DNA from: Proelusimicrobium sp045612285
GTDB taxonomy: Bacteria > Elusimicrobiota > Elusimicrobia > Elusimicrobiales > Elusimicrobiaceae
Assembly: GCA_045612285.1 (NCBI GenBank)
Contig: JAZKYS010000014.1
Span: 1 to 64,000 of the forward strand
Length of the DNA: 64,000 nucleotides
Reading direction: 5' to 3'
Positions 23,780 to 32,277 of the stretch are shown in pieces. Positions within the stretch are counted from its first letter, which is position 1. Every line of letters begins with the position of its first letter. The notes under the pieces are model-generated. The model worked only from the letters and a program-made list of their open reading frames with translations. It was not told where the DNA came from and made no database searches. A program made the position numbers and the translations under genes.

Positions 23780-26398
23780 CTATAAACTTTTGATAATGTT
23801 TATTAAGTCTTGCCAAGTAGAATCTTGCGTTCCGCCTTGTGCAAAATCAGGCCTGCCGCCGCCTCTGCCGTTTAAACTTGAAGCAATTTTTTTAACCGTC
23901 TCGCCGGCATTAAGGCCGCCTTGATAACTTTTGATAACAAAGGAGCGTTTTGCGTCATCGCCACTGGCAACCAAAACTGCGCAGTTTTTATTTTTATCTG
24001 CCAAGTTATCAGCAAGAGTTCTTAACTCTTTTATCGGTGTATTTTGTGCGTTTAAGGCAACTAAACAAAAACCGTCTTTTAAAGTAAACTTTTCAAGATT
24101 ATCAGCCGCCTGAGTTGAGGCAAGTTTTTGCCTTAAATTAAGAACTTCTTTTCTTAACTCTTTTTCAGCTTTAAGTAAAGTAGCAATTCTGTTATCAATT
24201 TCTTCAACGGAAGTATTTAAGCGTAAAGAAACTGCCTTTGCGGCATTTGCCATACTCTTTAAAACTTCAATAGCGCTTAAACCGCCAACACCTTCAATAC
24301 GGCGAACGCCGTTAGAAACCGCGCTATCTTTTAAAACGCGGATAACCATAATATCGCCGGTATTTTTAACATGAGTGCCGCCGCAAAGTTCCAAACTTGC
24401 TCTGTCTTTTGGATTTTTAAAACCTTCTTTTGCGATAAGAACAAAGCGGGCAGGATCGGCGTAAGTTTCGCCAAGTAAAGTTGTGGCGCCAAGTTCTTTA
24501 GCATCACTTAAAGGGCGCACTTGTGTTTCAACAGGCAAGCGTTGTAAAATCATATTATTTGCTTCGGAAATTACTGCCACAAGTTTTGCTTGGCTCGGTG
24601 CGGAAGATAAAGTATAGTCAAAGCGGAAGCGTTCGCTATCAACATAAGAACCGGCCTGCCTAACTTGCTCGCCGAAAATCTTTTTTAAAGCAGCATTGAT
24701 TAAATGAACAGAAGTATGGTTCGCGGCTGTTTTTGTTCTGGTTAATTCATCTACTTGTAAAAACACTTTTTCGCCAACTTCAATTTTTCCTTTAACTAAA
24801 GCAACTTTATGTAAGAAAATTCTTTCAAGCGGTTTTTGCGTGTCTGTAATTCTTGCAACGGCTTCATTATCTTTATAAATAAGGCCGATATCGCCAACTT
24901 GTCCGCCGCTTTCTGCGTAAAAAGGTGTTTTATCAAAAACGGCATAACCTTCTTTATCTAAAGAATTTACTTCTTTAAAATCTTTATCAAGCAAGGCAAT
25001 AATTTTTGCTTTTGAAGAAAGTTCTTCATAACCAACAAAGTTTGTAGATCCAAACATCCCTTCAAGTTTTTGAATAGTTATAACTCTTTCTTTATCAAAT
25101 TCACTGGCGAGTTTTTTGGAACTTTCCTTTGCTTTTTCCTGCGCTTTATAAAAACCTTCTTCGTCAATTTTGATATTTTTTTCTGCCAAGATTTCTTTTG
25201 TTAACTCAAAAGGATAGCCGTAAGTTTCATAAAGGTAGAAGGCTTCCTCGCCGGAAATTTCTTTGGGGTTATCTTTTAAAAGTTCGGCAAGGCGTTCTTC
25301 ACCTTCGGTTAAAGTGCGGTAGAAAGCTGCGCCTTCTGCTTTTAAAGTATTTGAAATATGTAAAATAGAGGTCTGTAATTCAGGATATTGCTTATAATAC
25401 ATTTCAACAACTGTCGGCACAAGTTCCCACATAAACGGGCTTGTTCTGCCGGCAAGGCGCCCATAGCGTGCGGCTCTTCTTATAATACGCCTTAAAATAT
25501 AACCGCGTCCTTCGTTTGAAGGCAAAACACCTTCTGCAATTAAGAAGCAGGAACTTCTGATATGGTCGCAAACAATTCTTAAAATTGTTTGTTCCTCTTT
25601 TGTTTTACCTTCAATATGTAAAAGTTTTTTTGCGTGAGTGGCAATAGGTGTAAACAAATCGGTATCAAAAGGATTATCAACGCCTTGCATAACCATACAA
25701 AGTCTTTCAAGGCCCATGCCGGTATCAATATTTTTTTGCGGTAATAATTCCAAAGTGCCATCTTCAAGGCGGTTAAATTGCGTAAAAACTAAATTCCAAA
25801 TTTCAACAAATCTGCCGCAATCGCAAGCAATGCCGTTTTTTGCGCAATCGGGGCAGCCTTTATCTTCGCCGAAATCATAATAGATTTCAGAACACGGACC
25901 GCAAGGACCTGTCGGGCCCATAGTCCAAAAATTATCTTTTTCGTCAAATTCGTAAATTCTATCTTTTGAAACAAGTTTAGACCACGCTTCGTAAGCCTCT
26001 TCATCACGCGGGGCAAGCCCGCCTTTATAAATACTTACATAAAGTCTGTCTTTATCAATTTTAAGTTCATTTGTTAAAAAATCCCAGGCCCAAGCAATTG
26101 CTTCCTTCTTAAAATAATCACCGAAAGAAAAATTACCTAACATTTCAAAAAATGTCAAATGCCTTTTTGTAAAACCGACATTATCAATATCTGTTGTACG
26201 CACACATTTTTGGCAGGTTGTAGCATTTTTTAAGTTTTTCTTTAAACCTAAAAAGTTTGCTTTAAATTGCACCATACCCGCAGAGGTAAAGAGCAAGGTT
26301 GGATCCCCGTGGGGAATAAGCGGACTTGAGGGTAAAATCGGAAGCCCGCGTTTTTTAAAATAATTTAAAAAAGTTTGTCTTACATCTTGGCTTTTCAT
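23780..26398 (-). CDS. alaS: Alanyl-tRNA synthetase
   Basis: The 872-residue enzyme charges tRNA-Ala. The class II core is at the start (FLNYFKKRGLPILPSSPLIP, then TSAGMVQFK and the motif MGPTGPCGPCSEIYYD). The editing domain has ANHTSVHLINAAL and the zinc-binding ELCGGTHVKNTGDI. The C-terminal Ala-rich oligomerisation domain ends GGGRPDFAQGGT. Length is normal for bacteria. The start has no Shine-Dalgarno and the 25-bp gap to the divergent kinase gene must hold both promoters. Confidence 0.97.
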   Translation of the reverse strand: MKSQDVRQTFLNYFKKRGLPILPSSPLIPHGDPTLLFTSAGMVQFKANFLGLKKNLKNATTCQKCVRTTDIDNVGFTKRHLTFFEMLGNFSFGDYFKKEAIAWAWDFLTNELKIDKDRLYVSIYKGGLAPRDEEAYEAWSKLVSKDRIYEFDEKDNFWTMGPTGPCGPCSEIYYDFGEDKGCPDCAKNGIACDCGRFVEIWNLVFTQFNRLEDGTLELLPQKNIDTGMGLERLCMVMQGVDNPFDTDLFTPIATHAKKLLHIEGKTKEEQTILRIVCDHIRSSCFLIAEGVLPSNEGRGYILRRIIRRAARYGRLAGRTSPFMWELVPTVVEMYYKQYPELQTSILHISNTLKAEGAAFYRTLTEGEERLAELLKDNPKEISGEEAFYLYETYGYPFELTKEILAEKNIKIDEEGFYKAQEKAKESSKKLASEFDKERVITIQKLEGMFGSTNFVGYEELSSKAKIIALLDKDFKEVNSLDKEGYAVFDKTPFYAESGGQVGDIGLIYKDNEAVARITDTQKPLERIFLHKVALVKGKIEVGEKVFLQVDELTRTKTAANHTSVHLINAALKKIFGEQVRQAGSYVDSERFRFDYTLSSAPSQAKLVAVISEANNMILQRLPVETQVRPLSDAKELGATTLLGETYADPARFVLIAKEGFKNPKDRASLELCGGTHVKNTGDIMVIRVLKDSAVSNGVRRIEGVGGLSAIEVLKSMANAAKAVSLRLNTSVEEIDNRIATLLKAEKELRKEVLNLRQKLASTQAADNLEKFTLKDGFCLVALNAQNTPIKELRTLADNLADKNKNCAVLVASGDDAKRSFVIKSYQGGLNAGETVKKIASSLNGRGGGRPDFAQGGTQDSTWQDLINIIKSL

Positions 26399-26423
26399 AA
26401 TATAATATTATATCATATATATA

Positions 26424-27290
26424 ATGAAGCGTTTATTTATCATAAACCCAAAATCCGGTAAAAACAATAAAGCAAACGAATTAGAGCAAACTATCAAAAC
26501 GCAATTTTATAATGCCGATATTGTTTTTACAAAAGCAGCAGGCCACGCAACAAAACTTGCCGCAGAGGCCGTTAAACAGGGCTATGAGCAAGTAATAGTT
26601 GCCGGCGGTGATGGCACAATTAACGAAGCGGCTTCCTCCTTAATCGGAACAAAAACTGCTTTGGGTGTTATTGCTTTTGGCAGCGGCAACGGGCTTGCGC
26701 GGGAAATTGGCTGCCCCCTTGATAATTTACAAAAAGCGTGTAATAATATATACATGGCAAAACCTGTTTTGTGCGACGCAGGTAAAGCAAACGGGGAATA
26801 TTTTTTCAATGTTGCCGGTATCGGTTTTGAAGCGAGTATTGCCCATGCTTTTGCAAAAGTTAAAACACGCGGTATGTGGCCTTATTTTAAAATCGGCTTT
26901 GAACAAATACTTAAATATAAAGCACCCAAAGTTGAAGTTTGGGCCGACGATAAAAGTTTAATTTACTTAAATCCGCTCACTTTAGTTTTTGCTAATGGTA
27001 AACAATATGGAAGCAATTTTAAAATTGCACCAAAGGCAAGTTTAACTGACGGCAAACTTGATATGGTATATGTAAAGAGAAGTCCTTTATGGAAACTTGC
27101 CCTTAGTTTACCGAGTTTTTTTAACCCCACTTTAAATGCCGTTAAAATAACTCAGGAAAGGCAAATAAAAAAAGCAATAATAACCTGCCAAGGCAAACTT
27201 GTTTATCACCTTGACGGGGAGCCAAAAGAAGCAACGGATAAACTTGAAATTGAAGTTTTACCAAAAGCAATTTATTTGCTTATCAGTTGA
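26424..27290 (+). CDS. Diacylglycerol/lipid kinase family protein
   Basis: A 288-residue member of the DAGK catalytic family (YegS/BmrU-like), which phosphorylates lipids with ATP. Signatures are INPKSGKNNK at the start, VAGGDGTINEAASSL (nucleotide site GGDGT) and GVIAFGSGNGLARE. The second domain is all-beta with IYLNPLTLVFANGKQYG and LDGEPKEATDKLEIEV. It starts a run of ten more or less abutting genes up to lepA. The true lipid substrate is not determined. Confidence 0.88.
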   Translation: MKRLFIINPKSGKNNKANELEQTIKTQFYNADIVFTKAAGHATKLAAEAVKQGYEQVIVAGGDGTINEAASSLIGTKTALGVIAFGSGNGLAREIGCPLDNLQKACNNIYMAKPVLCDAGKANGEYFFNVAGIGFEASIAHAFAKVKTRGMWPYFKIGFEQILKYKAPKVEVWADDKSLIYLNPLTLVFANGKQYGSNFKIAPKASLTDGKLDMVYVKRSPLWKLALSLPSFFNPTLNAVKITQERQIKKAIITCQGKLVYHLDGEPKEATDKLEIEVLPKAIYLLIS

Positions 27291-27349
27291 CATATCGGCG
27301 CACAAATGATTTAATTAAAAAACAGGGGGAAACCCTTTTTGGAGGAATT

Positions 27350-27895
27350 ATGGAACTTAAAATTACAGCAAAAAATATAAAACTTACAGATGCTATTAAG
27401 GCTTATGCGGACTCAAGAGTCGCCAGACTTGATAAATTTTTTAGTGAAGATGCTTGGGCTCAATTAGTTTTGAGCGTGGATAAAAAAATAAACCAAAAAG
27501 CAGAAATTACTATCCACGGCGCAAAAAAGAAAATTGCTTCAAAAGCAATTAAACAAGATCTTTATAAAGCAATTGACGAAGCCGTTGCCAAAATTGAAAC
27601 ACAAATCAAAAAGAAAAAAGCAAAAGATGTAAAAGGTAAAAAAGTTTCAAAAAATGTTAAAGAAGATTTATCTGCTTATTTCGGCAATGTTTATGCTCCG
27701 CAAGCAGATGTAAAATTCTCTGTAATTAAACAAGTGGAAGTTCATCCCATGAACCCCGAAGATGCCGCCTATGAAATGGAAAGACTCGGCTACACCTTCT
27801 GGATGTTTATGGATGAAGATTCCAAACAAATCAATTTAATCTTCAAACGCCTTGACGGAACTTACGGTTTAATTCAACCGGTAAAAACCAAATAA
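27350..27895 (+). CDS. hpf: Ribosome hibernation promoting factor, long form
   Basis: The 181-residue protein has the N-terminal HPF/RaiA fold (MELKITAKNIKLTDAIKAYA...DKFF) and the C-terminal dimerisation domain (VKFSVIKQVEVHPMNPEDAAYEM...LGYTFWMFMD) that long HPF uses to form 100S ribosomes. The start at 27350 follows GGAGG perfectly; the longer frame upstream runs into the preceding gene. Its place before hprK, rapZ and PTS genes echoes the hpf-near-PTS clusters known in Proteobacteria. Confidence 0.93.
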   Translation: MELKITAKNIKLTDAIKAYADSRVARLDKFFSEDAWAQLVLSVDKKINQKAEITIHGAKKKIASKAIKQDLYKAIDEAVAKIETQIKKKKAKDVKGKKVSKNVKEDLSAYFGNVYAPQADVKFSVIKQVEVHPMNPEDAAYEMERLGYTFWMFMDEDSKQINLIFKRLDGTYGLIQPVKTK

Positions 27896-27902
27896 ATAAA
27901 CT

Positions 27903-28871
27903 ATGCCAGAATTTGCCCGCACAACAACAATAGCAAATTTGCTTGAGGCTAAAGGCGAGGACCTTAGCCTCAAGCTGATGTGCGGTTCTCGTTATACAAA
28001 AAGGTCCATTTCTAAACCGGGCATTAATAGGCCTGGGCTTGCCTTAGACGGCCACTTGGAAAATTTCCGCGGTGATTTAATACAAATTATCGGCCGCGGG
28101 GAATATGCCTTCTGTCAAAAACAATCTTATGCAAGAATAAAAGCAAATTTCAAAAAAATGCTTCGCTCTGATAAAGTGCCTTGTGTTATTGTCACAGCAG
28201 GCATGCGTGTTTTACCGGGTATAAAAAAAGCTTGTGAAGAAGAAAATGTTCCTCTTTTAACAACAAGTATGGATACCGCCGCTTTTGTGGCGGAGTTGAT
28301 AACTTATCTTGATAATTGCACTTCTCCAAGAACGCATGTTCACGGCGTTTTAGTTAAAGTTTCCGGTCTTGGTGTTTTGATTACCGGGGACGCCGGTATC
28401 GGCAAGAGCGAATGTGCTTTGGAACTTATTAAACGCGGTCATATTTTGGTAGCTGATGATGTTGTAGAAGTGCAAAAAAGAAGGGGAAATGTTTTACTCG
28501 GTTTTTGCCCGCCGATGCTAAAACATTATATGGAAGTTAGGGGCCTAGGTATTATTGATGTTGAGTTATTATTCGGGATAGGTTCTTCCATTGATAGTGC
28601 TGAAATTGAAATGGAAGTTCATTTAGTTTCTCCCACAGGTTCTATTGACCGCCTTGGCATAGAACAACAAAAAACAACTTTACTTGGCACCCAGATAAAT
28701 GCTCTTACTATACCTGTTACCCCGGGCAGAAACTTGGCTGTTTTAATAGAAGTGGCGGCCCTTAATCAAAGATTAAAAAATCAAGGTATAATTTCCGCTA
28801 AAGAATTTAATAAAAAACTTCTTTCTAAAATGAAAAATACTTCAAAAGGTTATCAAGATGGAAGAAAATAA
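27903..28871 (+). CDS. hprK: HPr kinase/phosphorylase
   Basis: HprK phosphorylates and dephosphorylates HPr on a serine, linking sugar uptake to energy state. The 322-residue protein has an N-terminal domain and a catalytic domain with Walker A GDAGIGKSE, the following LVADDVVEV, and the signature MEVRGLGIIDV. The conserved PVTPGRNLAVLIEVAALNQRLK end is present. Its target, ptsH, lies 3 kb downstream and has the expected Ser region. The stop overlaps the rapZ start by 14 bp. Confidence 0.95.
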   Translation: MPEFARTTTIANLLEAKGEDLSLKLMCGSRYTKRSISKPGINRPGLALDGHLENFRGDLIQIIGRGEYAFCQKQSYARIKANFKKMLRSDKVPCVIVTAGMRVLPGIKKACEEENVPLLTTSMDTAAFVAELITYLDNCTSPRTHVHGVLVKVSGLGVLITGDAGIGKSECALELIKRGHILVADDVVEVQKRRGNVLLGFCPPMLKHYMEVRGLGIIDVELLFGIGSSIDSAEIEMEVHLVSPTGSIDRLGIEQQKTTLLGTQINALTIPVTPGRNLAVLIEVAALNQRLKNQGIISAKEFNKKLLSKMKNTSKGYQDGRK

Positions 28872-29736
28872 AAAAGATAAATTTTTTATAATTACCGGTA
28901 TTTCCGGCGCAGGCAAAACCCAAGCCTTAAAAATCTTCGGCGATTTTGGTTATTATTGTGTTGATAATTTGCCGCTTGCTTTGTTTAGGGAATTTATTAA
29001 GTATATAAAAACAAAACCGGAAATAAAAAATATTGCCCTTGGTGTTGATATAAGAGAAGGCGAAAATATAAAAGCTCTTCCTAAAATATTACAGGAAGAA
29101 GCCGTAAAAGAAATGAAGGCAAAACTTCTTTTTTTAGATGCTTCAAACCAAGTTTTGCTTAGGAGATTTTCCGAAACAAAACACCGCCATCCTCTTCCGA
29201 ATCAACTTTTAAACGCTATTGAAGAAGAAAGAGAGTTTTTAAAACCGATTTTAAAAATTGCCGATATTCATATTGATACTTCCAATTTAACTTTAGGCGA
29301 GTTAAAGGAAAAAATTTCCCAATCTTTAGAAGTTAAATCTTCAAAGGAAATGAATATTTCCGTTGTTTCCTTCGGTTTTAAAAACGGCATACCTTTGGAA
29401 GCTGATTTAGTTGTTGATGTCCGTTTTTTAATTAATCCGTATTATGAACCGTCTTTAAGAAACAAAACAGGTCTTGATAAAGAAGTTCAAGATTATATAG
29501 AAAATTCTCCGGAGTCTTTAGAGTTTTTAAAAAAGATGACCGATATGATTAGTTATATGGTGCCTAAATATATAAAGGAAGGCAAATCCTATTTAACAAT
29601 TGCTATTGGTTGCACAGGCGGTAAACATAGAAGCGTTTTTATGGCGCATAAACTTGCGCAAGTTCTTGCCGCAAAGAAATTTAAAGTATCGGAATTTCAC
29701 CGTGATATACAAATAGTAAAGAAGGAAGTATGGTAA
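28858..29736 (+). CDS. rapZ: RNase adapter protein RapZ
   Basis: A 292-residue P-loop protein with ITGISGAGKTQALKIFGDFG, YYCVDNLPLALF, LRRFSETKHRHPL and the C-terminal IGCTGGKHRSVFMA, all diagnostic of RapZ/YvcJ. In E. coli RapZ guides an RNase to the amino-sugar sRNA GlmZ; whether that role holds here is unknown. The gene overlaps hprK upstream and the IIA gene downstream (7 bp), so translation is probably coupled. Confidence 0.95.
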   Translation: MEENKKDKFFIITGISGAGKTQALKIFGDFGYYCVDNLPLALFREFIKYIKTKPEIKNIALGVDIREGENIKALPKILQEEAVKEMKAKLLFLDASNQVLLRRFSETKHRHPLPNQLLNAIEEEREFLKPILKIADIHIDTSNLTLGELKEKISQSLEVKSSKEMNISVVSFGFKNGIPLEADLVVDVRFLINPYYEPSLRNKTGLDKEVQDYIENSPESLEFLKKMTDMISYMVPKYIKEGKSYLTIAIGCTGGKHRSVFMAHKLAQVLAAKKFKVSEFHRDIQIVKKEVW

Positions 29737-30119
29737 AAATAATTTTGATTTCACACGGCAATTTGGCCCAAACTTTGCTTGAAACCGCCGCCCAGATAGG
29801 TTCTTTTGATACTAAAGATATTGATACTTTCAGCGTTAGCGGTAAAGGTGATTTTGAAAGTTTACCCGAAAAAATTTCTAAAGCCCTTGGAAAAAACGGC
29901 ACTTTAATTTTGGTTGATACTTTTGGCGGTTCTGCTTGTAATAGTGCCGTTCAAAATACCCAACATTTAGAAAATGTAAAAGTTCTTTGCGGAGTAAATT
30001 TAAATATGCTACTTGCCGCAATTAACAATAGGGATAAAATGGATTTAACAAGTTTAGCTCAAAAAGTTTTAGAAGATGGTAAAAAATCGCTAATAAATAT
30101 TAGTGATAGGTTAAAATAA
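29730..30119 (+). CDS. PTS mannose-type EIIA component
   Basis: The 129-residue IIA domain has ILISHGNLAQTLLETA with the His that accepts phosphate from HPr, and LVDTFGGSACNSAVQ as in the mannose family. It is a free-standing domain, not a IIAB fusion. It starts a IIA-IIB-IIC-IID gene set with very short spacing. Confidence 0.93.
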   Translation: MVKIILISHGNLAQTLLETAAQIGSFDTKDIDTFSVSGKGDFESLPEKISKALGKNGTLILVDTFGGSACNSAVQNTQHLENVKVLCGVNLNMLLAAINNRDKMDLTSLAQKVLEDGKKSLINISDRLK

Positions 30120-30120
30120 A

Positions 30121-30579
30121 ATGATTTGTTTTATAAGAGTTGATAATCGTCTTATACATGGCCAAGTTGTTCAAGCGTGGCTGCCGGAAGTTAAGCCCCA
30201 AAAAGTCCTTGTTATAAGTGAGCAGGCCGCCCAAAGCAGTTTGATGAAGAAAATGATGCGTATGGCTTTGCCCCAGGGCTATGAACTTGAAGTCCTTTCG
30301 GCGCAGGAAGCAGCATCATCTTTAAAAAAAGATGAAACAAAAAAAGTTTTTGTGCTGGTAGAAGATATAAATCAACTTTCAGAACTTGCCGAAAAAAATA
30401 TTACTTTAGAAAAAGTAAATATCGGCAATACAAAATATGAAGAAGGCAAAAAGCAGTTTAGTGCGGGTGTATATTTTGATGAAAAAGATTTACTTATTAT
30501 TGCTAACTTACAAAAAAAGAATATCACTGTCAGTATTAAAACCTTACCTTCTTCCTTGGAGGCAAAAATAAATGCTTGA
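30121..30579 (+). CDS. PTS mannose-type EIIB component
   Basis: The 152-residue IIB starts ICFIRVDNRLIHGQVVQAWLP; the His in LIHGQ is the phosphorylation site of the mannose-family IIB. The rest (LVISEQAAQSSLMKKMM, VNIGNTKYEEGKKQ) fits the family. It overlaps the IIC gene by 8 bp. Confidence 0.93.
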   Translation: MICFIRVDNRLIHGQVVQAWLPEVKPQKVLVISEQAAQSSLMKKMMRMALPQGYELEVLSAQEAASSLKKDETKKVFVLVEDINQLSELAEKNITLEKVNIGNTKYEEGKKQFSAGVYFDEKDLLIIANLQKKNITVSIKTLPSSLEAKINA

Positions 30580-31183
30580 ACTTGTAATTGCTTGCGCAGT
30601 TTTAGCTTTACTTGAGATGGATACAACTTATTTAGGGCAGTTTTTATTTTCAAGACCGACCTGCATCGGTGTTATTATGGGTTATCTTTGCGGGGATTTC
30701 TTTTTAGGTTTACAATTAGGCGTTTTTACGGAACTTCTCTTTATTGATTTTGTGCCTGTTGGCGGTTTTGTTCCTCCAAGTGGGGCTATTTGTGCGGGGA
30801 TGGCGGTTATTTTATCGGTTTATTTTAATATGGATATTTATTTTTCCTTTTTTATAGGATTAATCTTATCTTTACTCTTTTCCCTTGTTGAAAAAGCGTT
30901 AAGAAAATACCGCTCCAAACTTTTGCCCACCATAGAACAACGCCTGGTAGAAGGTTCTTTAACTCCGGGCAGTTTAATTGTCCAAAGTTTTCTTGTGGAA
31001 TATATGGCCGTATTTATTTTTGTATTAATAATGGCAACTTTGCTTGGCCCTGCTTTTTGTTATGCGGATGAACATATCCCGCAAAGTTTACATATCGCTT
31101 TTAAATTTTCCTATTTTCTTGTGCCTTGGATTGGTCTTTCAATGTTATTTATTTCCTTTAGCACAAAACCGAAGGTGGAATAA
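30572..31183 (+). CDS. PTS mannose-type EIIC component
   Basis: A 203-residue membrane protein with about six hydrophobic segments and the IIC-type PTCIGVIMGYLCGDFFLGLQ and FVPVGGFVPPSGAI motifs. It is shorter than typical ManY (about 250-265), with loss mainly towards the C-terminus. Together with IID it forms the sugar channel. Overlaps IIB by 8 bp and IID by 1 bp. Confidence 0.85.
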   Translation: MLELVIACAVLALLEMDTTYLGQFLFSRPTCIGVIMGYLCGDFFLGLQLGVFTELLFIDFVPVGGFVPPSGAICAGMAVILSVYFNMDIYFSFFIGLILSLLFSLVEKALRKYRSKLLPTIEQRLVEGSLTPGSLIVQSFLVEYMAVFIFVLIMATLLGPAFCYADEHIPQSLHIAFKFSYFLVPWIGLSMLFISFSTKPKVE

Positions 31184-31998
31184 TGAAAATAAATTTTTTT
31201 AGAGTATTTTTAAGAACTTTTCTCTTACAGATATTTTGGAATTACAGAAAAATGCAAAATATCGGCAGGTTATTTGTTGTTTTGCCCATTTTAAAAAATC
31301 TTTATAAAGACCATCCTGAAAGAATAAAAAGGGCAATGCAACGCAACTTGGATGCTTTTAATTCTAATCCGGTTATGGCTTCTTACAGTTTAGGGGCTAT
31401 TATCAAGCAGGAAGAAAAAATAGCCGCAACAGAACCAGTAAAATTGCTTGGCGAAGAAAGAGAATTGCGCGTAATATCTGTAAGCACATCTAATGCGGCA
31501 GCCTCTCTTGGGGATAGACTTTTCTGGGCAACCTTAAAGCCTTTTTCCTTACTTTTATTAATCATAACTCTTTATACGGTTCAGGTTTACACTTTTAAAA
31601 ATTTGGATACCCCTACCGAAAGAATTCTTGCCGCTGTTGGCGCAGTAATATTTTCCCTACTTATATATAATATACCGGCCTTAATTGTGCGTTATAAAGG
31701 TTTAAAAGATAGTTATAATGGCAACGAAGATGACTTTTTTGGTTTAATAAAAATAAATTGGAACAGAATTATTTATTCTTTAAAAACTACGGGCCAGATT
31801 TTGACTTTCGGAGTTTTTGTTTACAGCCTTTATATAAATTTCTCCGGCGAAGGCCTTAGCGCAGATTTGCTTACAAGAACAGCCTTGCTTGTTTCTTTTT
31901 TAGTATTAAGTATTTGGACAAAAAAATTAAATATTCCAAACATTTATCTTTATATCGCGGCGACAATTATTTTCTGTGTTGCTTCGTTTATGAGTTAA
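31183..31998 (+). CDS. PTS mannose-type EIID component
   Basis: The 271-residue IID has the N-terminal FLRTFLLQIFWNYRKMQNIG, close to the family's RSFLLQASWNYERMQNLG-type motif, then a HPERIKRAMQRNLDAFNSNP segment and C-terminal membrane helices. IID is unique to mannose-type systems. The transported sugar cannot be read from the sequence; a hexose or amino sugar is likely. Confidence 0.88.
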   Translation: MKINFFRVFLRTFLLQIFWNYRKMQNIGRLFVVLPILKNLYKDHPERIKRAMQRNLDAFNSNPVMASYSLGAIIKQEEKIAATEPVKLLGEERELRVISVSTSNAAASLGDRLFWATLKPFSLLLLIITLYTVQVYTFKNLDTPTERILAAVGAVIFSLLIYNIPALIVRYKGLKDSYNGNEDDFFGLIKINWNRIIYSLKTTGQILTFGVFVYSLYINFSGEGLSADLLTRTALLVSFLVLSIWTKKLNIPNIYLYIAATIIFCVASFMS

Positions 31999-32010
31999 AA
32001 GAGGTTTTAA

Positions 32011-32277
32011 GTGATACAAGAAAAAATAAAAATAAAAAATAAACTTGGCATCCACGCCCGTCCCGCAACTTTACTTGCCCAAGAAGCAGGCAAGTTTAAA
32101 AGTGAAATTTTTATTGCCAAAGACGGCATTGAAGTTAATGCCAAAAGCATTATGGGCATTATGATGATTGCAGCCGAGCAAGGTTCTGTTTTGATTCTTA
32201 CAGTCAAAGGCGATGACGAAAAAGAAGCCGCAAATGCTATAAAAAATATTTTTAATAAAATTTTTGAGGAAGAATGA
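32011..32277 (+). CDS. ptsH: Phosphocarrier protein HPr
   Basis: The 88-residue HPr has the active His in KLGIHARPATLL and a Ser region AKSIMGIMMIA, the place HprK would phosphorylate. The start codon is GTG with AAGAGG seven bases before it; no suitable ATG is available. It overlaps ptsI by 4 bp. Confidence 0.95.
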   Translation: MIQEKIKIKNKLGIHARPATLLAQEAGKFKSEIFIAKDGIEVNAKSIMGIMMIAAEQGSVLILTVKGDDEKEAANAIKNIFNKIFEEE